Source: Puteibacter caeruleilacunae (lineage in GTDB: Bacteria > Bacteroidota > Bacteroidia > Bacteroidales > Prolixibacteraceae). From it: a stretch of DNA of 64,000 nt. A program made the translations under genes and the position numbers. A model generated the notes under the pieces. That model was given only the letters and a program-made list of their open reading frames with translations, made no database searches and was not told where the DNA came from. The stretch is from the NCBI GenBank assembly GCA_005217565.1, contig SJCO01000004.1:248001-312000 (forward strand), in the 5' to 3' direction. Of the stretch, positions 46,578 through 56,369 are shown piece after piece (the stretch's first letter is position 1; each line of letters begins with the position of its first letter).

Positions 46578-48266
46578 TTATTCATTTACGAATTCTATTG
46601 CACCCATATCAGGTAAATCCTTAATTGAATTTCCTAAAATATCGGTCTTCATTTTCAATCCATATACAATCCCAACAGAATCACCTGAAAGTCTGGCGAT
46701 AGCAATTCCTTTATCACTAACCATACTAAAATCCTGTGGCATATAATCTTCAATCTTTAGCCCTCCGGGATTCGTAAATTTTGCATCACCATAAATAGGA
46801 TTTTCATCCTGAAAACGCAATTCCTCAGGCCAGCTCGACTCAAACAGGAATAAGTTATTTCGAAATAAAATATCCGTATCCTGATATTTTCCATTTGTCT
46901 CAGGTCTATACTGATCTCCTTTTACTTGCAACGATTTACCCTTAATATGAAAGATATTGTTTGCGATTAAAATCCCATCAGCAAGACGGTCAATTGCAAT
47001 CTTTGCATCAATTGTATCATCAACATAAATAGTGTTGTTATAGAAATAACTATTGTATGGTCCTCTTCGTTTCCCAGAACAATAAGCACTTAACCAAAAG
47101 ATCTTTCCTTCCTGAAAAGCACCATTCTCACCTTTGACACGATATCCATCATTTACACTAATATTGTACCTATAGCAACAATTATAATTGTTGCCCAATA
47201 TCTCACAAAAGCCTCCGGCATTATTCACACTGAAATTATATTGCAATACAATGTTAGAACAATTAAAATCGACATGAGCTCCTGCCGAATCTCCAGGACC
47301 ATTGGCATTCTCAAAACGATTCTTCTCAATCATTACCCGATCAGAGCTCCATGTCCAAAGTCCACTTCCTCGGCCCCACTTTCGGCTATCATCATTACTA
47401 CCTGAATAACTAATTAGATTATTGGATATGCTCCCATTCTGAACGCCAGAAAACTGCATCCCAGGACCTCCTGTTCTCAAAACCTCATTTCCAGAAATAG
47501 TAAAATCGGAAATACCATAAACTTTATTTTCCCTTTTTGAAGAGGTAAATTTTATCCCTGTATGTGCGACATTTTTGATGCGACAAGAGTCAATCCTTAT
47601 ATCCTTGAAAAATGCACCTTGCGTTTTATTGATTACTCTTATTCCCCAACCATAACACTGGGTTCCATTGGCGGTTTTTACCTCGCCTTTTGGTCGTGTG
47701 AATCCTTCCTTTTCATAGAACACATCTTTTACGATCAGCTTCCTCAAATAAAGGTGCTGGTAAAATCCAGGTTTACTTGATTTGATCAACACTCCACAAC
47801 GCATCTGTCCTTTCTTTCTTACCTCTGAGTCAACTCCAGCTCCTGCTGATATTGACAGATTATCAATTTCTATAAAACTACAATCATCAAGTAATATCCC
47901 TTGTGCAAGTCCTGTTGTATTGATATATGCATAAGACTTTCCTGTTTGTGTTCCGTAACTAGAAATTCTAATTGGGTGATCAGCTGAACCATGTATATCC
48001 TTCAATTCTATTCCCTGCTTAAATACCTGTCCATCTGCTAACAAAATCTGATCTCCTGGTTCTAAGTCAATTGTTGCGATTTTTTCTAGCGATCTCCATG
48101 CTTTTTCTGGTGTTAAACCAGTATTTTGATCATCCCCATTAACCGCATCAAAATAATAGCAATTACTTTCGTTAGATACACCAATTGTTGAGCAAGAAAA
48201 GTTACTAATGGCTAAGAGGATTAATCCAAGCACATTTATTGCGACATTATTTCTACAAGTTCTCAT
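46578..48266 (-). CDS. Right-handed parallel beta-helix lipoprotein, possible polysaccharide lyase/hydrolase
   Basis: 562 residues, lipoprotein signal with Cys25 (NFSC). From about 35 on: FDAVNGDDQNTGLTPEKAWRSL, a common opening of secreted beta-helix carbohydrate enzymes (pectate-lyase superfamily), then rungs rich in Asn/Gly and I/V (FTISGNEV, NGSISNNLI, VMIEKNRFENANG, IVLQYNFSVNNAGG, NSYFYNNTIYV, ILIANNIFHI). Nothing allows a sure PL or GH family. It has its own transcript between two terminators (48361-48391 and 46483-46511). In this setting it likely acts on the sulfated glycan at the cell surface. Confidence 0.85.
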   Translation of the reverse strand: MRTCRNNVAINVLGLILLAISNFSCSTIGVSNESNCYYFDAVNGDDQNTGLTPEKAWRSLEKIATIDLEPGDQILLADGQVFKQGIELKDIHGSADHPIRISSYGTQTGKSYAYINTTGLAQGILLDDCSFIEIDNLSISAGAGVDSEVRKKGQMRCGVLIKSSKPGFYQHLYLRKLIVKDVFYEKEGFTRPKGEVKTANGTQCYGWGIRVINKTQGAFFKDIRIDSCRIKNVAHTGIKFTSSKRENKVYGISDFTISGNEVLRTGGPGMQFSGVQNGSISNNLISYSGSNDDSRKWGRGSGLWTWSSDRVMIEKNRFENANGPGDSAGAHVDFNCSNIVLQYNFSVNNAGGFCEILGNNYNCCYRYNISVNDGYRVKGENGAFQEGKIFWLSAYCSGKRRGPYNSYFYNNTIYVDDTIDAKIAIDRLADGILIANNIFHIKGKSLQVKGDQYRPETNGKYQDTDILFRNNLFLFESSWPEELRFQDENPIYGDAKFTNPGGLKIEDYMPQDFSMVSDKGIAIARLSGDSVGIVYGLKMKTDILGNSIKDLPDMGAIEFVNE

Positions 48267-48360
48267 TGATTATTTAATTCATTAATATTAATCATTCTTT
48301 TCCTTCCAAAATTGATGATCCCATATTTTTTCTCCACTATCTTACGCCAGGAGAATAAAA

Positions 48361-48391
48361 GATCCGGCAACATCACTCAATGTGCCGGATC
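48361..48391 (-). terminator. Terminator after the GH128-like gene
   Basis: GATCCGGC / GCCGGATC with a 15-base loop and TTTTATTC after it on the minus strand. Loop and flank (CATC..., TGTGCCGG, GAGAATCT) resemble the 46480/63944 block, so it is a diverged third copy. Confidence 0.8.
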
Positions 48392-48489
48392 ATGAGAATC
48401 TGGGTCTCAATAATACAAGCGATTAATCGAAGATGGTTAATCCAACCAAAATCATATCTTTAAAGAACGACATACCACTGTCGTTCATC

Positions 48490-49875
48490 TTATTTCTTCA
48501 AACATGTAACAGCGTCAATATAGAATGCAGGGAATCCTTTCCCCTTATACCAAATCAACCTTACTTTCGACTCTGTAGTTGCAGTAAAAGTTGCCTTATT
48601 CAGCGTCCAACTGTCAGCATTAGCTTCAATAGTTTGTTGGAAATATTTCTTTTTTCCACCAGTCTGTTCTTTCACTGCAAACTTAAATTCCTTATCTGTA
48701 GCCTCACCCCATTTAGCATAGAATGTAACTTCATATGTTTCACCAGGCTCCAGACTTACAAAATGAAGGAGAGATCCATCAGTATTCTTTATAGCCCCAC
48801 AAAATGAACCATTATATGGAGTTATCAATCCCTTCTCAATCAATTGATTGTTAAAACCACCCCAAGGTTCAAGTTTACCATCTTCAAAATGCCCATTAAC
48901 AATTAAGTCATTTGGATCTACAACTGGTTTATTAGGATCAACAGCATCATCTTTCCCCGGACCAATGTATGTATTAGGCATAAAGTTTGCATAAAACTCT
49001 CCCAGAGGAGTAAGGTTAGCATCTTCATCAAACAAAGCAGATGTACCAACATTATCTGCGTTATATCCTCCGCTAAACCACGCATATCGATAAACATATG
49101 GTAACTCTTCCAATTTCGGCAATAAATCCTTCATGAGAACCAAAACCTGCTCTCTTGAATATCGGTTTTCATCAATTGATGCCCCCCAGTCAGCCACTGC
49201 CATCTCGGTAATCCATATTGGTTTCCCATATTTTTCGTACACCTGTTTACAAATATCCAGATACTTCTGAGTACCGAGTCCATAATAGAGATGAATCCCA
49301 ATATAATCAACTCTAAAGTCATTCTCCTTTGCTTTTGCCATAAAAGAATCAAGCCAATCACCATTCCAATTTGCAGGAGCGGGTGAAACCAAAGGAACAC
49401 CTACTTCCTCTAATTTAGGCCATAACTCAATAGCTTTATCAACCGACATATTTGCCTGATCAACCTTATCTGGTTCATTAAATCCAAGTAGAAAGTTTAT
49501 CTTCCCAGCTTCTTTTTGCTCCTTCAAGTAGGTAAGATTTTCATCTTTTATCCATTGCCCCCAAAACATAGGAACAAAATCAATATTCATTGGCTCTTTA
49601 AAACTTAAATTTAGTCCCCATGAATAATGCCAGTGAGCTTTCGTTTTAGAAACTCTCGACGACCATGTATCTCCTTTCGTAGTTATACAGATTCCTTTTT
49701 TACCAATTTCAGGCACCTTTTCAAATCCTGAACCTTCAGGTTCTTCCTGTTCATAGACTTTAAACTCTTCACCATCATAGATTGAATCACATCCAACAAC
49801 AGCGATACTCATCATGAAAAATACGCTAAGCAGATTTCTTAATTTGAATATATTTGTGGTCATATTAATATGCAT
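48490..49875 (-). CDS. GH128-like endo-beta-1,3-glucanase lipoprotein with C-terminal carbohydrate-binding module
   Basis: 461 residues, lipoprotein signal with Cys29 (or Cys25 if the second ATG at 49863 is used). Catalytic TIM barrel about 58-305: LGFNEPDK with Glu134 (acid/base) and WITEMAVADWG with Glu224 (nucleophile), as in GH128 glucanases. A linker (PGKDDAVDPNKPVVDPND) and a CBM4/9-like beta sandwich (about 325-461; LIVNGHFEDGKLEPWG, FYAKWGEATDKEFKFAV, FYIDAVTCLKK) follow. Surface endo-acting enzyme that would open a beta-1,3-linked glucan or related backbone. It is last in the SusCD-SusCD operon, 6 bases after SusD. Confidence 0.9.
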   Translation of the reverse strand: MHINMTTNIFKLRNLLSVFFMMSIAVVGCDSIYDGEEFKVYEQEEPEGSGFEKVPEIGKKGICITTKGDTWSSRVSKTKAHWHYSWGLNLSFKEPMNIDFVPMFWGQWIKDENLTYLKEQKEAGKINFLLGFNEPDKVDQANMSVDKAIELWPKLEEVGVPLVSPAPANWNGDWLDSFMAKAKENDFRVDYIGIHLYYGLGTQKYLDICKQVYEKYGKPIWITEMAVADWGASIDENRYSREQVLVLMKDLLPKLEELPYVYRYAWFSGGYNADNVGTSALFDEDANLTPLGEFYANFMPNTYIGPGKDDAVDPNKPVVDPNDLIVNGHFEDGKLEPWGGFNNQLIEKGLITPYNGSFCGAIKNTDGSLLHFVSLEPGETYEVTFYAKWGEATDKEFKFAVKEQTGGKKKYFQQTIEANADSWTLNKATFTATTESKVRLIWYKGKGFPAFYIDAVTCLKK

Positions 49876-49881
49876 TAGTTA

Positions 49882-51531
49882 TTACCAACCAGGATTTTGT
49901 CCCAACTTCGAATTCTTATATATTTCACTTTGAGGAATAGGATACCAATTCATTTTCTCATCCCATACTCTGGTTTCTACATCTTTTTCCTCATAAACAT
50001 AACCTCCAAAAGGATTGAGTTTAGCTACTATACCTTTAATTTCAGTCGTTTCAGCACCAATCATCCAACGCCTAATATCCCAAAAGCGATGATCTTCAAA
50101 AGCCAACTCTACCCTACGTTCGTTTCTTAATTTATTCCGGAATTCATCCTGCGACATTCCTGTTGGGAAATCAGGCATTCCTGCTCGCTGACGAACCATA
50201 TTTACTGCCTGTAACGCGGTCATTCCCAAATCGTCGGCAATTTCTGGTCCGCCTTGTGCCTCATTTAAAGCCTCTGCCAGGTTTAGGTATACCTCTCCAA
50301 GTCGGAACAACACCCACTCATGTCGTTTTTTACTTACAGGATTCAAGTTTACACTCTCAATCACATATTTCTTCAAGTAAAAACCAGTTCTGGTTGCATT
50401 AGGCTTAGGCGCAGCATTAGGGCCTCCATACCAAACACCAATTACTTTTCCTTTCCAGGTTGAACCATTAAGAATTACAGTCATATTTAACCTCGGATCA
50501 CGCCCTACATATGGAGAATTAGCATCATAACCTGAGTTCTCATCATCAATTGCTAGTCCACTATCTACCATTTCGTAAGCATTGACTAAATTAAGAGATG
50601 GGCAGGTCCCTGTATTTCCTCCTTCATAACCGATAGGAAAATTCTTTTTCTCAAAATCAACACTCTCTGCCTGTCTTACACCAAATATCAACTCTTTACT
50701 TTTACCATTATTGACCACCTTGCTATAGTCTCCTTCTAGTGTATATGAATCTAAAGCAATGATATCATTAGCAGCATCAGCTGCTTCACTCCATTTCGAT
50801 ACATCTCCTGATGCATTAAACAGCGGACTAGCCATATACAGTAGCGTACGAGCTTTCAATGCCATTGCAGCACCTTTTGTTGCACGACCAGTTTCTGAAT
50901 TATTTGAGAAGCCATCGAATGTTACAGGTAACTCACTTATGGCGACATTGCATTCAGCAATAATAAAATCAGCCACCTCTTGTGTTGAAGCTCTTTCCAC
51001 CTTATTGGCCTCTTCTGCACTCAACTCACTCTTAATCAAAGGCACGCCCCCATATCTACGCAGCAATTCAAAATAAAAGTATGCCCTTAAGAATCGAGCC
51101 TCATATTGATACAACACATATTGCTCCATCAACTCATTGTAATTATCATTCCATTTTAAGTTGTCCCAGTTCTTATTTTCAATACTACTGAGAAATAAGT
51201 TTGCTTGATATATTCCAGAATACATCGCCTCCCATTGAGTATCTATAGTTTGAGTAGCGCTCCATGTTCCATCAGTAAAACGAACTACATTTGAAATATT
51301 ATTCACCTGAACTGCATCATCAGTACCGCATGAGCGCATCGCACCATCAACAGTCCCGAAACCATGCGGGAGCTGAGAATAAACTTGCGTTAGCATTTTT
51401 TGAACTCTGGAGAATTCATCCAAAACCTCCTCTTTTTTTAAGTAAGAAGATTCATCGTATTCTAAATAATCACATCCTCCAGCTATGAATGTAAACACAA
51501 GGATGGATAATAAAAGTTTATATTGTTTCAT
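49882..51531 (-). CDS. SusD/RagB lipoprotein (distal pair)
   Basis: 549 residues, Cys20 lipobox (AGGC). Classic SusD: DYLEYDESSYLKKEEVLDEF, ATKGAAMALKARTLLYMASPLFN, LNLAEALNEAQGG, NERRVELAFEDHRFWDIRRWM, GQNPGW at the end. It pairs with the SusC encoded 17 bases upstream. As the operon continues into the GH128-like enzyme, the complex likely imports beta-1,3-linked oligosaccharides or a related sulfated glycan fragment. Confidence 0.95.
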   Translation of the reverse strand: MKQYKLLLSILVFTFIAGGCDYLEYDESSYLKKEEVLDEFSRVQKMLTQVYSQLPHGFGTVDGAMRSCGTDDAVQVNNISNVVRFTDGTWSATQTIDTQWEAMYSGIYQANLFLSSIENKNWDNLKWNDNYNELMEQYVLYQYEARFLRAYFYFELLRRYGGVPLIKSELSAEEANKVERASTQEVADFIIAECNVAISELPVTFDGFSNNSETGRATKGAAMALKARTLLYMASPLFNASGDVSKWSEAADAANDIIALDSYTLEGDYSKVVNNGKSKELIFGVRQAESVDFEKKNFPIGYEGGNTGTCPSLNLVNAYEMVDSGLAIDDENSGYDANSPYVGRDPRLNMTVILNGSTWKGKVIGVWYGGPNAAPKPNATRTGFYLKKYVIESVNLNPVSKKRHEWVLFRLGEVYLNLAEALNEAQGGPEIADDLGMTALQAVNMVRQRAGMPDFPTGMSQDEFRNKLRNERRVELAFEDHRFWDIRRWMIGAETTEIKGIVAKLNPFGGYVYEEKDVETRVWDEKMNWYPIPQSEIYKNSKLGQNPGW

Positions 51532-51548
51532 CTTAAATTTCTTTAGAA

Positions 51549-54542
51549 TTAAAAACCAATCTTAACTCCCAGGTGATATGACGCTAGTGTAGGATAAGTC
51601 AATCCTATAGCTTCAGGATCCATCACCTTAATATTATCAATTGAGAACAAGTTCATACCCCTGACAAATACCTTAGCATGCTTCATTTTCACCTTTCGAA
51701 TAAGTTTTTCAGGAAGCTTATAATACACATTCAACGAACGTAATTTCAAATAATCTCCATCAGCTAACCATATGCTATTCTTGCGATAATTATTCTCGCT
51801 CGCATTCATCGACAGACGTGGTAATTCTGCACCGTCCATATTTTGAGGCACCCATCTACTGGCTGAGAATTCTGAGATGTTTGTGTTATTGCGTAATGGT
51901 ACAAAAATACTGGAAGTATTCATGTATATTGTCTGATTAGCAATCCCCTGAAATACAGCATCAACGCCAAATCCCTTAATCTCAAATCCAAGCTTAATAC
52001 CATAATAGATTTCAGGATTCAAAGAAGAATTCCCAATTGCTACCTCATCATATTGGTCAATTACTTTATCCCCGTTCTGGTCTTTATACTTTATATCTCC
52101 AGGACGAACTTCTGAAAAGCTTTGCTTAGGACTTGAGGCAATATCCTGAGCATCTTTGAAGAAACCAATAGCCTCTAATCCGAACATTTGTCCTACTGAT
52201 TGACCTGTTCTTTTCTGATAGTCATACTTTCGATACGCCTCATTGTTGTTTACTATCTTATTCTTACTGAAAGAGAAATTTCCTCCCACATAATAGGTAA
52301 ATGAACCAACATTAGCTTTCCATTGTAAGTCCGCATCAATTCCTTTATTGGTAACCTCTCCATCATTTTGTTTAGCAGTTGTAACTCCGATAACATTAGA
52401 AACAATCCCTTCTGTGTCAACCAAAATATCCTTTCTTTTCTCATAGAAGGCATCCAATACAATACTTAATCGGTCAAACAGTAACATATCAACACCAACA
52501 TTAGATTTAACGCCCAACTCAGAGGTTAAACCTGTTGTAGCCAATCTTCCTGGTTTAATTCCGGTACTACCTGAATAGTTATTCCCGAAGAAATATTTCC
52601 CACCATTTGTGAATTGTTGATCATACAGGTTCTGCGTCATCAGGTCACTTCCTGTCAATCCATATGAAGCCCTTACTTTTAAGTAATTAACATTCTCTGC
52701 ATCCATAAAAGATTCTTTCGAAAGAATCCAACCTAATGACAAAGCAGGGAAAAAGTCAAAACGATCACCATCAGACAAATTACTGCTTCCAGCATATGAC
52801 ATGGTCAATTCAGCCAGGTACTTATCCTTGATCCCATAATGAAGATATCCTGCCAAATTCTGTCTCAACCATGTATGATACTGTTTATCTTCAACATACT
52901 TATCCTGTGAGTACAGTAAAGAAGCATGAATTCGACTGTTTTCCCAATTCTTACTATAATCTAATTTTGTTCTTAATGTTGCTCTGCGCCATTGCGTTAA
53001 ATCATTATGATCACTATCGTAATCTTCCAAATCTGATTCACGTCCCATTACGGTTGAAACACTTTCCAGGATCTCACCAGTTTCTGCGTCTCGGGTTACA
53101 TCAAAACTTTCATATTCATAAGTCTTCTTCTTTCCTTCCCAAAAGATTGCAGAGTTATCAAATCCTGCAGATATCTCTGCTGATAACCCTTTGACAAACT
53201 TACCCAGATCCTGCTTTAGAGTAACATCTCCAAGGAGCTCGCGGTGGAAATCCTGACGATATCCCGTACCAGCAATCATTGCCACTGGATTTTTGTCATA
53301 GATATCTGTTCCACCCCATTTCCCATTTTCAGTCTTTACAGGGAAAGCAGTTGAAGGTGTATTATACATTGTCTTGATAATATTATTTACTCCTGCAAAA
53401 GGGTATTTTCGATCAGATAGTGAAGCATTTAAATTCACACTAAGCACCGTACCTGGAGTAACGTCGGCATCAATATTTGCTCTCACATTGAATCGTGTGT
53501 ATTTCAGCTGACTATCATATCTGCTATCAAGATTAGTGTTATTGAATAATCCTTTTTCGGTTTGATAATTAATTGATGAATAGTAGCGAATAGCTTTACC
53601 TCCTCCTCTAAATTGAGAGTTAAAGTTGGTGGAAATGCCATAGTCTTTAAGGCATTCATCTACCCAATCAACATTTGGGAAATAATTAGAATTACTACCA
53701 TTCTTGTAATCAGCTAGATCCCATTTTGAATAAACAAACGAATTACCATCTAAAGCACTCGCTTCGTTTACCGCTTGGGCATAATTATAGGCATCTAACA
53801 TTTTGGGCAGTCTCACAGGAGTATTTATTCCATACTGATATGAAGCATCGATACTAAAGCTATCATATTCTCCTCTTTTAGTCGTAACAACAATAGCACC
53901 ATTAGCCCCTCTTTGTCCGTAGATAGCCAAAGCTGCAGCATCTTTCAGCACCGAAATACTTTTAATATCCTCCGATACCAAAGAAGATAATGGACGTTCA
54001 ATACCGTCGATAACAACCAGAACAGCCTTATTATTTACAGTACTTATTCCTCGTATAAACATATCAGGACGACGTGCCCAGGGAGCTCCTCCGTTCTGAA
54101 GTACAGACAAACCTGGTAACAGTCCATAAATTGCATTTTCGGGATTTATTGCACTACTTTTCGATATATCATTACTGAAAATGGTGCTTATAGCAGCTGT
54201 ATTATTTTCTATCGTCTTTTCATTTCCCAAGCCCCATTTCAAATCATTATGATAGTCTTCCAATATATAGTTGTCTTTATCCTCTTTTACTTTGAACGTT
54301 TCTTTACACAGTCCCGCTTCAATTAAAAAGACATCCTTATCGTTTACGCCGATATTGAAATAACCATTATCATCAGTTACAGTGCTTCTATCCTTACCAA
54401 CAATGGATATCGTGGCCCCTTTCACAGCATTACCTTCTGAATCAAGCAACCTTCCATTCTTGACAACATCTTGAGCATTTACATCCAGCAGACATAACAT
54501 ACTCATTAACAAAAGAGTTATATATAATCTTAATTCTTTCAT
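51549..54542 (-). CDS. SusC TonB-dependent transporter lacking a clear TonB box (distal pair)
   Basis: 997 residues, no STN domain. Signal peptide (1-23, NAQ), then a diverged carboxypeptidase-regulatory-like domain (about 30-95; SEGNAVKGATISIVGKDRSTVTDDNGYF), followed by LKWGLGNEKTIENNTAAIS in place of the usual EEVVVVGYG TonB box. Plug (AIYGLLPGLSVLQNGGAPW, SVLKDAAALAIYGQRGANGAIVVTTKRG with breaks) and barrel (to 997) are intact. Missing the TonB box suggests a specialised or weaker energised transporter, or that the box is hidden elsewhere. It comes 27 bases after SusD of the proximal pair. Confidence 0.93.
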   Translation of the reverse strand: MKELRLYITLLLMSMLCLLDVNAQDVVKNGRLLDSEGNAVKGATISIVGKDRSTVTDDNGYFNIGVNDKDVFLIEAGLCKETFKVKEDKDNYILEDYHNDLKWGLGNEKTIENNTAAISTIFSNDISKSSAINPENAIYGLLPGLSVLQNGGAPWARRPDMFIRGISTVNNKAVLVVIDGIERPLSSLVSEDIKSISVLKDAAALAIYGQRGANGAIVVTTKRGEYDSFSIDASYQYGINTPVRLPKMLDAYNYAQAVNEASALDGNSFVYSKWDLADYKNGSNSNYFPNVDWVDECLKDYGISTNFNSQFRGGGKAIRYYSSINYQTEKGLFNNTNLDSRYDSQLKYTRFNVRANIDADVTPGTVLSVNLNASLSDRKYPFAGVNNIIKTMYNTPSTAFPVKTENGKWGGTDIYDKNPVAMIAGTGYRQDFHRELLGDVTLKQDLGKFVKGLSAEISAGFDNSAIFWEGKKKTYEYESFDVTRDAETGEILESVSTVMGRESDLEDYDSDHNDLTQWRRATLRTKLDYSKNWENSRIHASLLYSQDKYVEDKQYHTWLRQNLAGYLHYGIKDKYLAELTMSYAGSSNLSDGDRFDFFPALSLGWILSKESFMDAENVNYLKVRASYGLTGSDLMTQNLYDQQFTNGGKYFFGNNYSGSTGIKPGRLATTGLTSELGVKSNVGVDMLLFDRLSIVLDAFYEKRKDILVDTEGIVSNVIGVTTAKQNDGEVTNKGIDADLQWKANVGSFTYYVGGNFSFSKNKIVNNNEAYRKYDYQKRTGQSVGQMFGLEAIGFFKDAQDIASSPKQSFSEVRPGDIKYKDQNGDKVIDQYDEVAIGNSSLNPEIYYGIKLGFEIKGFGVDAVFQGIANQTIYMNTSSIFVPLRNNTNISEFSASRWVPQNMDGAELPRLSMNASENNYRKNSIWLADGDYLKLRSLNVYYKLPEKLIRKVKMKHAKVFVRGMNLFSIDNIKVMDPEAIGLTYPTLASYHLGVKIGF

Positions 54543-54569
54543 TTGTTCTAATTTTTGATTATTGAAATG

Positions 54570-56357
54570 TTATTCCCAACCTGGATTTTGCACCAAACCA
54601 TATCCCTTATTCACTTCATCAGGAGGGAAAGCACTTAAAAACCATTTAGGAGACCAGTTCTTCTTCCAATACCTCTCAGGTAGTTCAAACAGACTATAAT
54701 TAAGGTTTGCCGGAACAGCAGGTTGTCCACCATTCTTCTTTGTAATATTAGTCCCATGAAGTGTTTTAGTGAAGTCTGCTTCTCGTTTCCATCGAACCAA
54801 GTCAAACCAACGTACTTCTTCCCAACCAAATTCCTTGGCCCTTTCTTCTAATACAGCTTCTCTAAACTCTACTTGAGATAATCCCGGCTTAAGATTACCT
54901 AGTCCAACGCGACTTCTAATCTTATTCACATATTCATAGGCTTTTGCTGTTGGTCCGGCATTTGCCTCATTTAGTGCCTCTGCTGCTGACAAGTATATCT
55001 CTGCCAATCGCAAATATGGCCATTGTACTACCGAATTAACAGAAGTAGAGTTATTCCTTTCCAATAAGAACTTGCGTAAACCATAACCCGTTTTTATACC
55101 TTTCCAATTGGTATTTTTACGCTCACGTCCGCCAATCCATAATTCAACAGTTCTTCCTTGATAAGTATCTCCATTAACCATTACAGTTTCATATAACCGA
55201 GGATCTCTATTCGCATATGGATCTTGCACATCGTACCCTGAATCAGGATCATTAATATCCTTTCCATCTGCCATTTCGAACATATCGATATATTCCTGTG
55301 TAGGACAACTTGTTCCATAGTTTCCAGCGCTCTGATAGAAATAATAACTTCCACTCCACCATGAAGGAGACTGATAACGAACCCTTGTAGATATTAACAA
55401 CTCTCCATTCCCTCGCTTATAATAGGCATCCTGAAAATCCTGTCGAGGATTACCTGAATTTACCAAGCCATATCCTCCCTTGGACTCAACCTCTGTAATT
55501 AAAGCTTCAGCGGCTGTAGCTGCCTCATTCCATAAACTTGCGTCTTTAGCACCAAACCACACCAGTTTCTCTTGTGCTGCAGTTCCATCTAAATATGGCT
55601 GATCATCATTGAATAGCGGACTTGCAGCAAATAACAATAATCGAGCTTTTAATCCCATCGCTGCTGCTTTTGTAAATCGACCATCCCAGTTACTTAAGTC
55701 CTCAATATTCCAAGGCAAATCAACAGTCGCCTCATCAATTAAAGCCACAATATTATCCACTGTTTCCTTTGCAGTGCTTCTTGCCAACTCTGTTGTTTCT
55801 GAAGGATCATAAGCATGATCAACCCAAGGTAATCCTCCATAATGACGGAACATATCGGTATAATGCAGGGCAATTATCATTTTAGCCTCTGCAACTAATT
55901 GCTTAATATAACTTGCCTCCCCATCAGGAATTTTTGAAGCATTCTCAATAAAGATCCATCCTTTTCGGATACCATTCCACGAACCTTCTTTTGTAAAATG
56001 ATATTTTGTTTTAGAACTACTATTTTCAGTTCCGGCCGCATATTGTCCGTTATAGTACAATTGATTAACACCACCCCAGGCTAAATAACTGTGACACAAA
56101 TCAGACAAGCCTTCTAAGATATCCATTCCTAACTTATCCCCCTTAGCACTCCAATTCGTATTCAGTCCATAAGGCAATGTATTGTAAGCTCCAAACAAAA
56201 AGCGCTCAGCATAGTCCAACTTTGAAAAAACAGTATCCTTGTTTACCGATATTGTTGGTGGCTGCTCCAAGGCTGCATCCCCAAGTTCCAATTCCTCGCA
56301 ACTAACCATGAAAACTGTTGCAAGAATAATACTTATAAAATATATTAATCTAGTCAT
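54570..56357 (-). CDS. SusD/RagB lipoprotein (proximal pair)
   Basis: 595 residues, Cys20 lipobox (MVSC). SusD fold: YAERFLFGAYNTLPYG, FTKAAAMGLKARLLLFAASPLFND, LRLAEIYLSAAEALNEANAGP (with breaks), LEERAKEFGWEEVRWFDLVRWK, LVQNPGWE at the end. SusD of the first pair in the operon, 12 bases after its SusC. It is only distantly like the distal SusD, so the pairs probably bind different fragments of one glycan. Confidence 0.95.
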   Translation of the reverse strand: MTRLIYFISIILATVFMVSCEELELGDAALEQPPTISVNKDTVFSKLDYAERFLFGAYNTLPYGLNTNWSAKGDKLGMDILEGLSDLCHSYLAWGGVNQLYYNGQYAAGTENSSSKTKYHFTKEGSWNGIRKGWIFIENASKIPDGEASYIKQLVAEAKMIIALHYTDMFRHYGGLPWVDHAYDPSETTELARSTAKETVDNIVALIDEATVDLPWNIEDLSNWDGRFTKAAAMGLKARLLLFAASPLFNDDQPYLDGTAAQEKLVWFGAKDASLWNEAATAAEALITEVESKGGYGLVNSGNPRQDFQDAYYKRGNGELLISTRVRYQSPSWWSGSYYFYQSAGNYGTSCPTQEYIDMFEMADGKDINDPDSGYDVQDPYANRDPRLYETVMVNGDTYQGRTVELWIGGRERKNTNWKGIKTGYGLRKFLLERNNSTSVNSVVQWPYLRLAEIYLSAAEALNEANAGPTAKAYEYVNKIRSRVGLGNLKPGLSQVEFREAVLEERAKEFGWEEVRWFDLVRWKREADFTKTLHGTNITKKNGGQPAVPANLNYSLFELPERYWKKNWSPKWFLSAFPPDEVNKGYGLVQNPGWE

Positions 56358-56369
56358 TACTTACTACGT

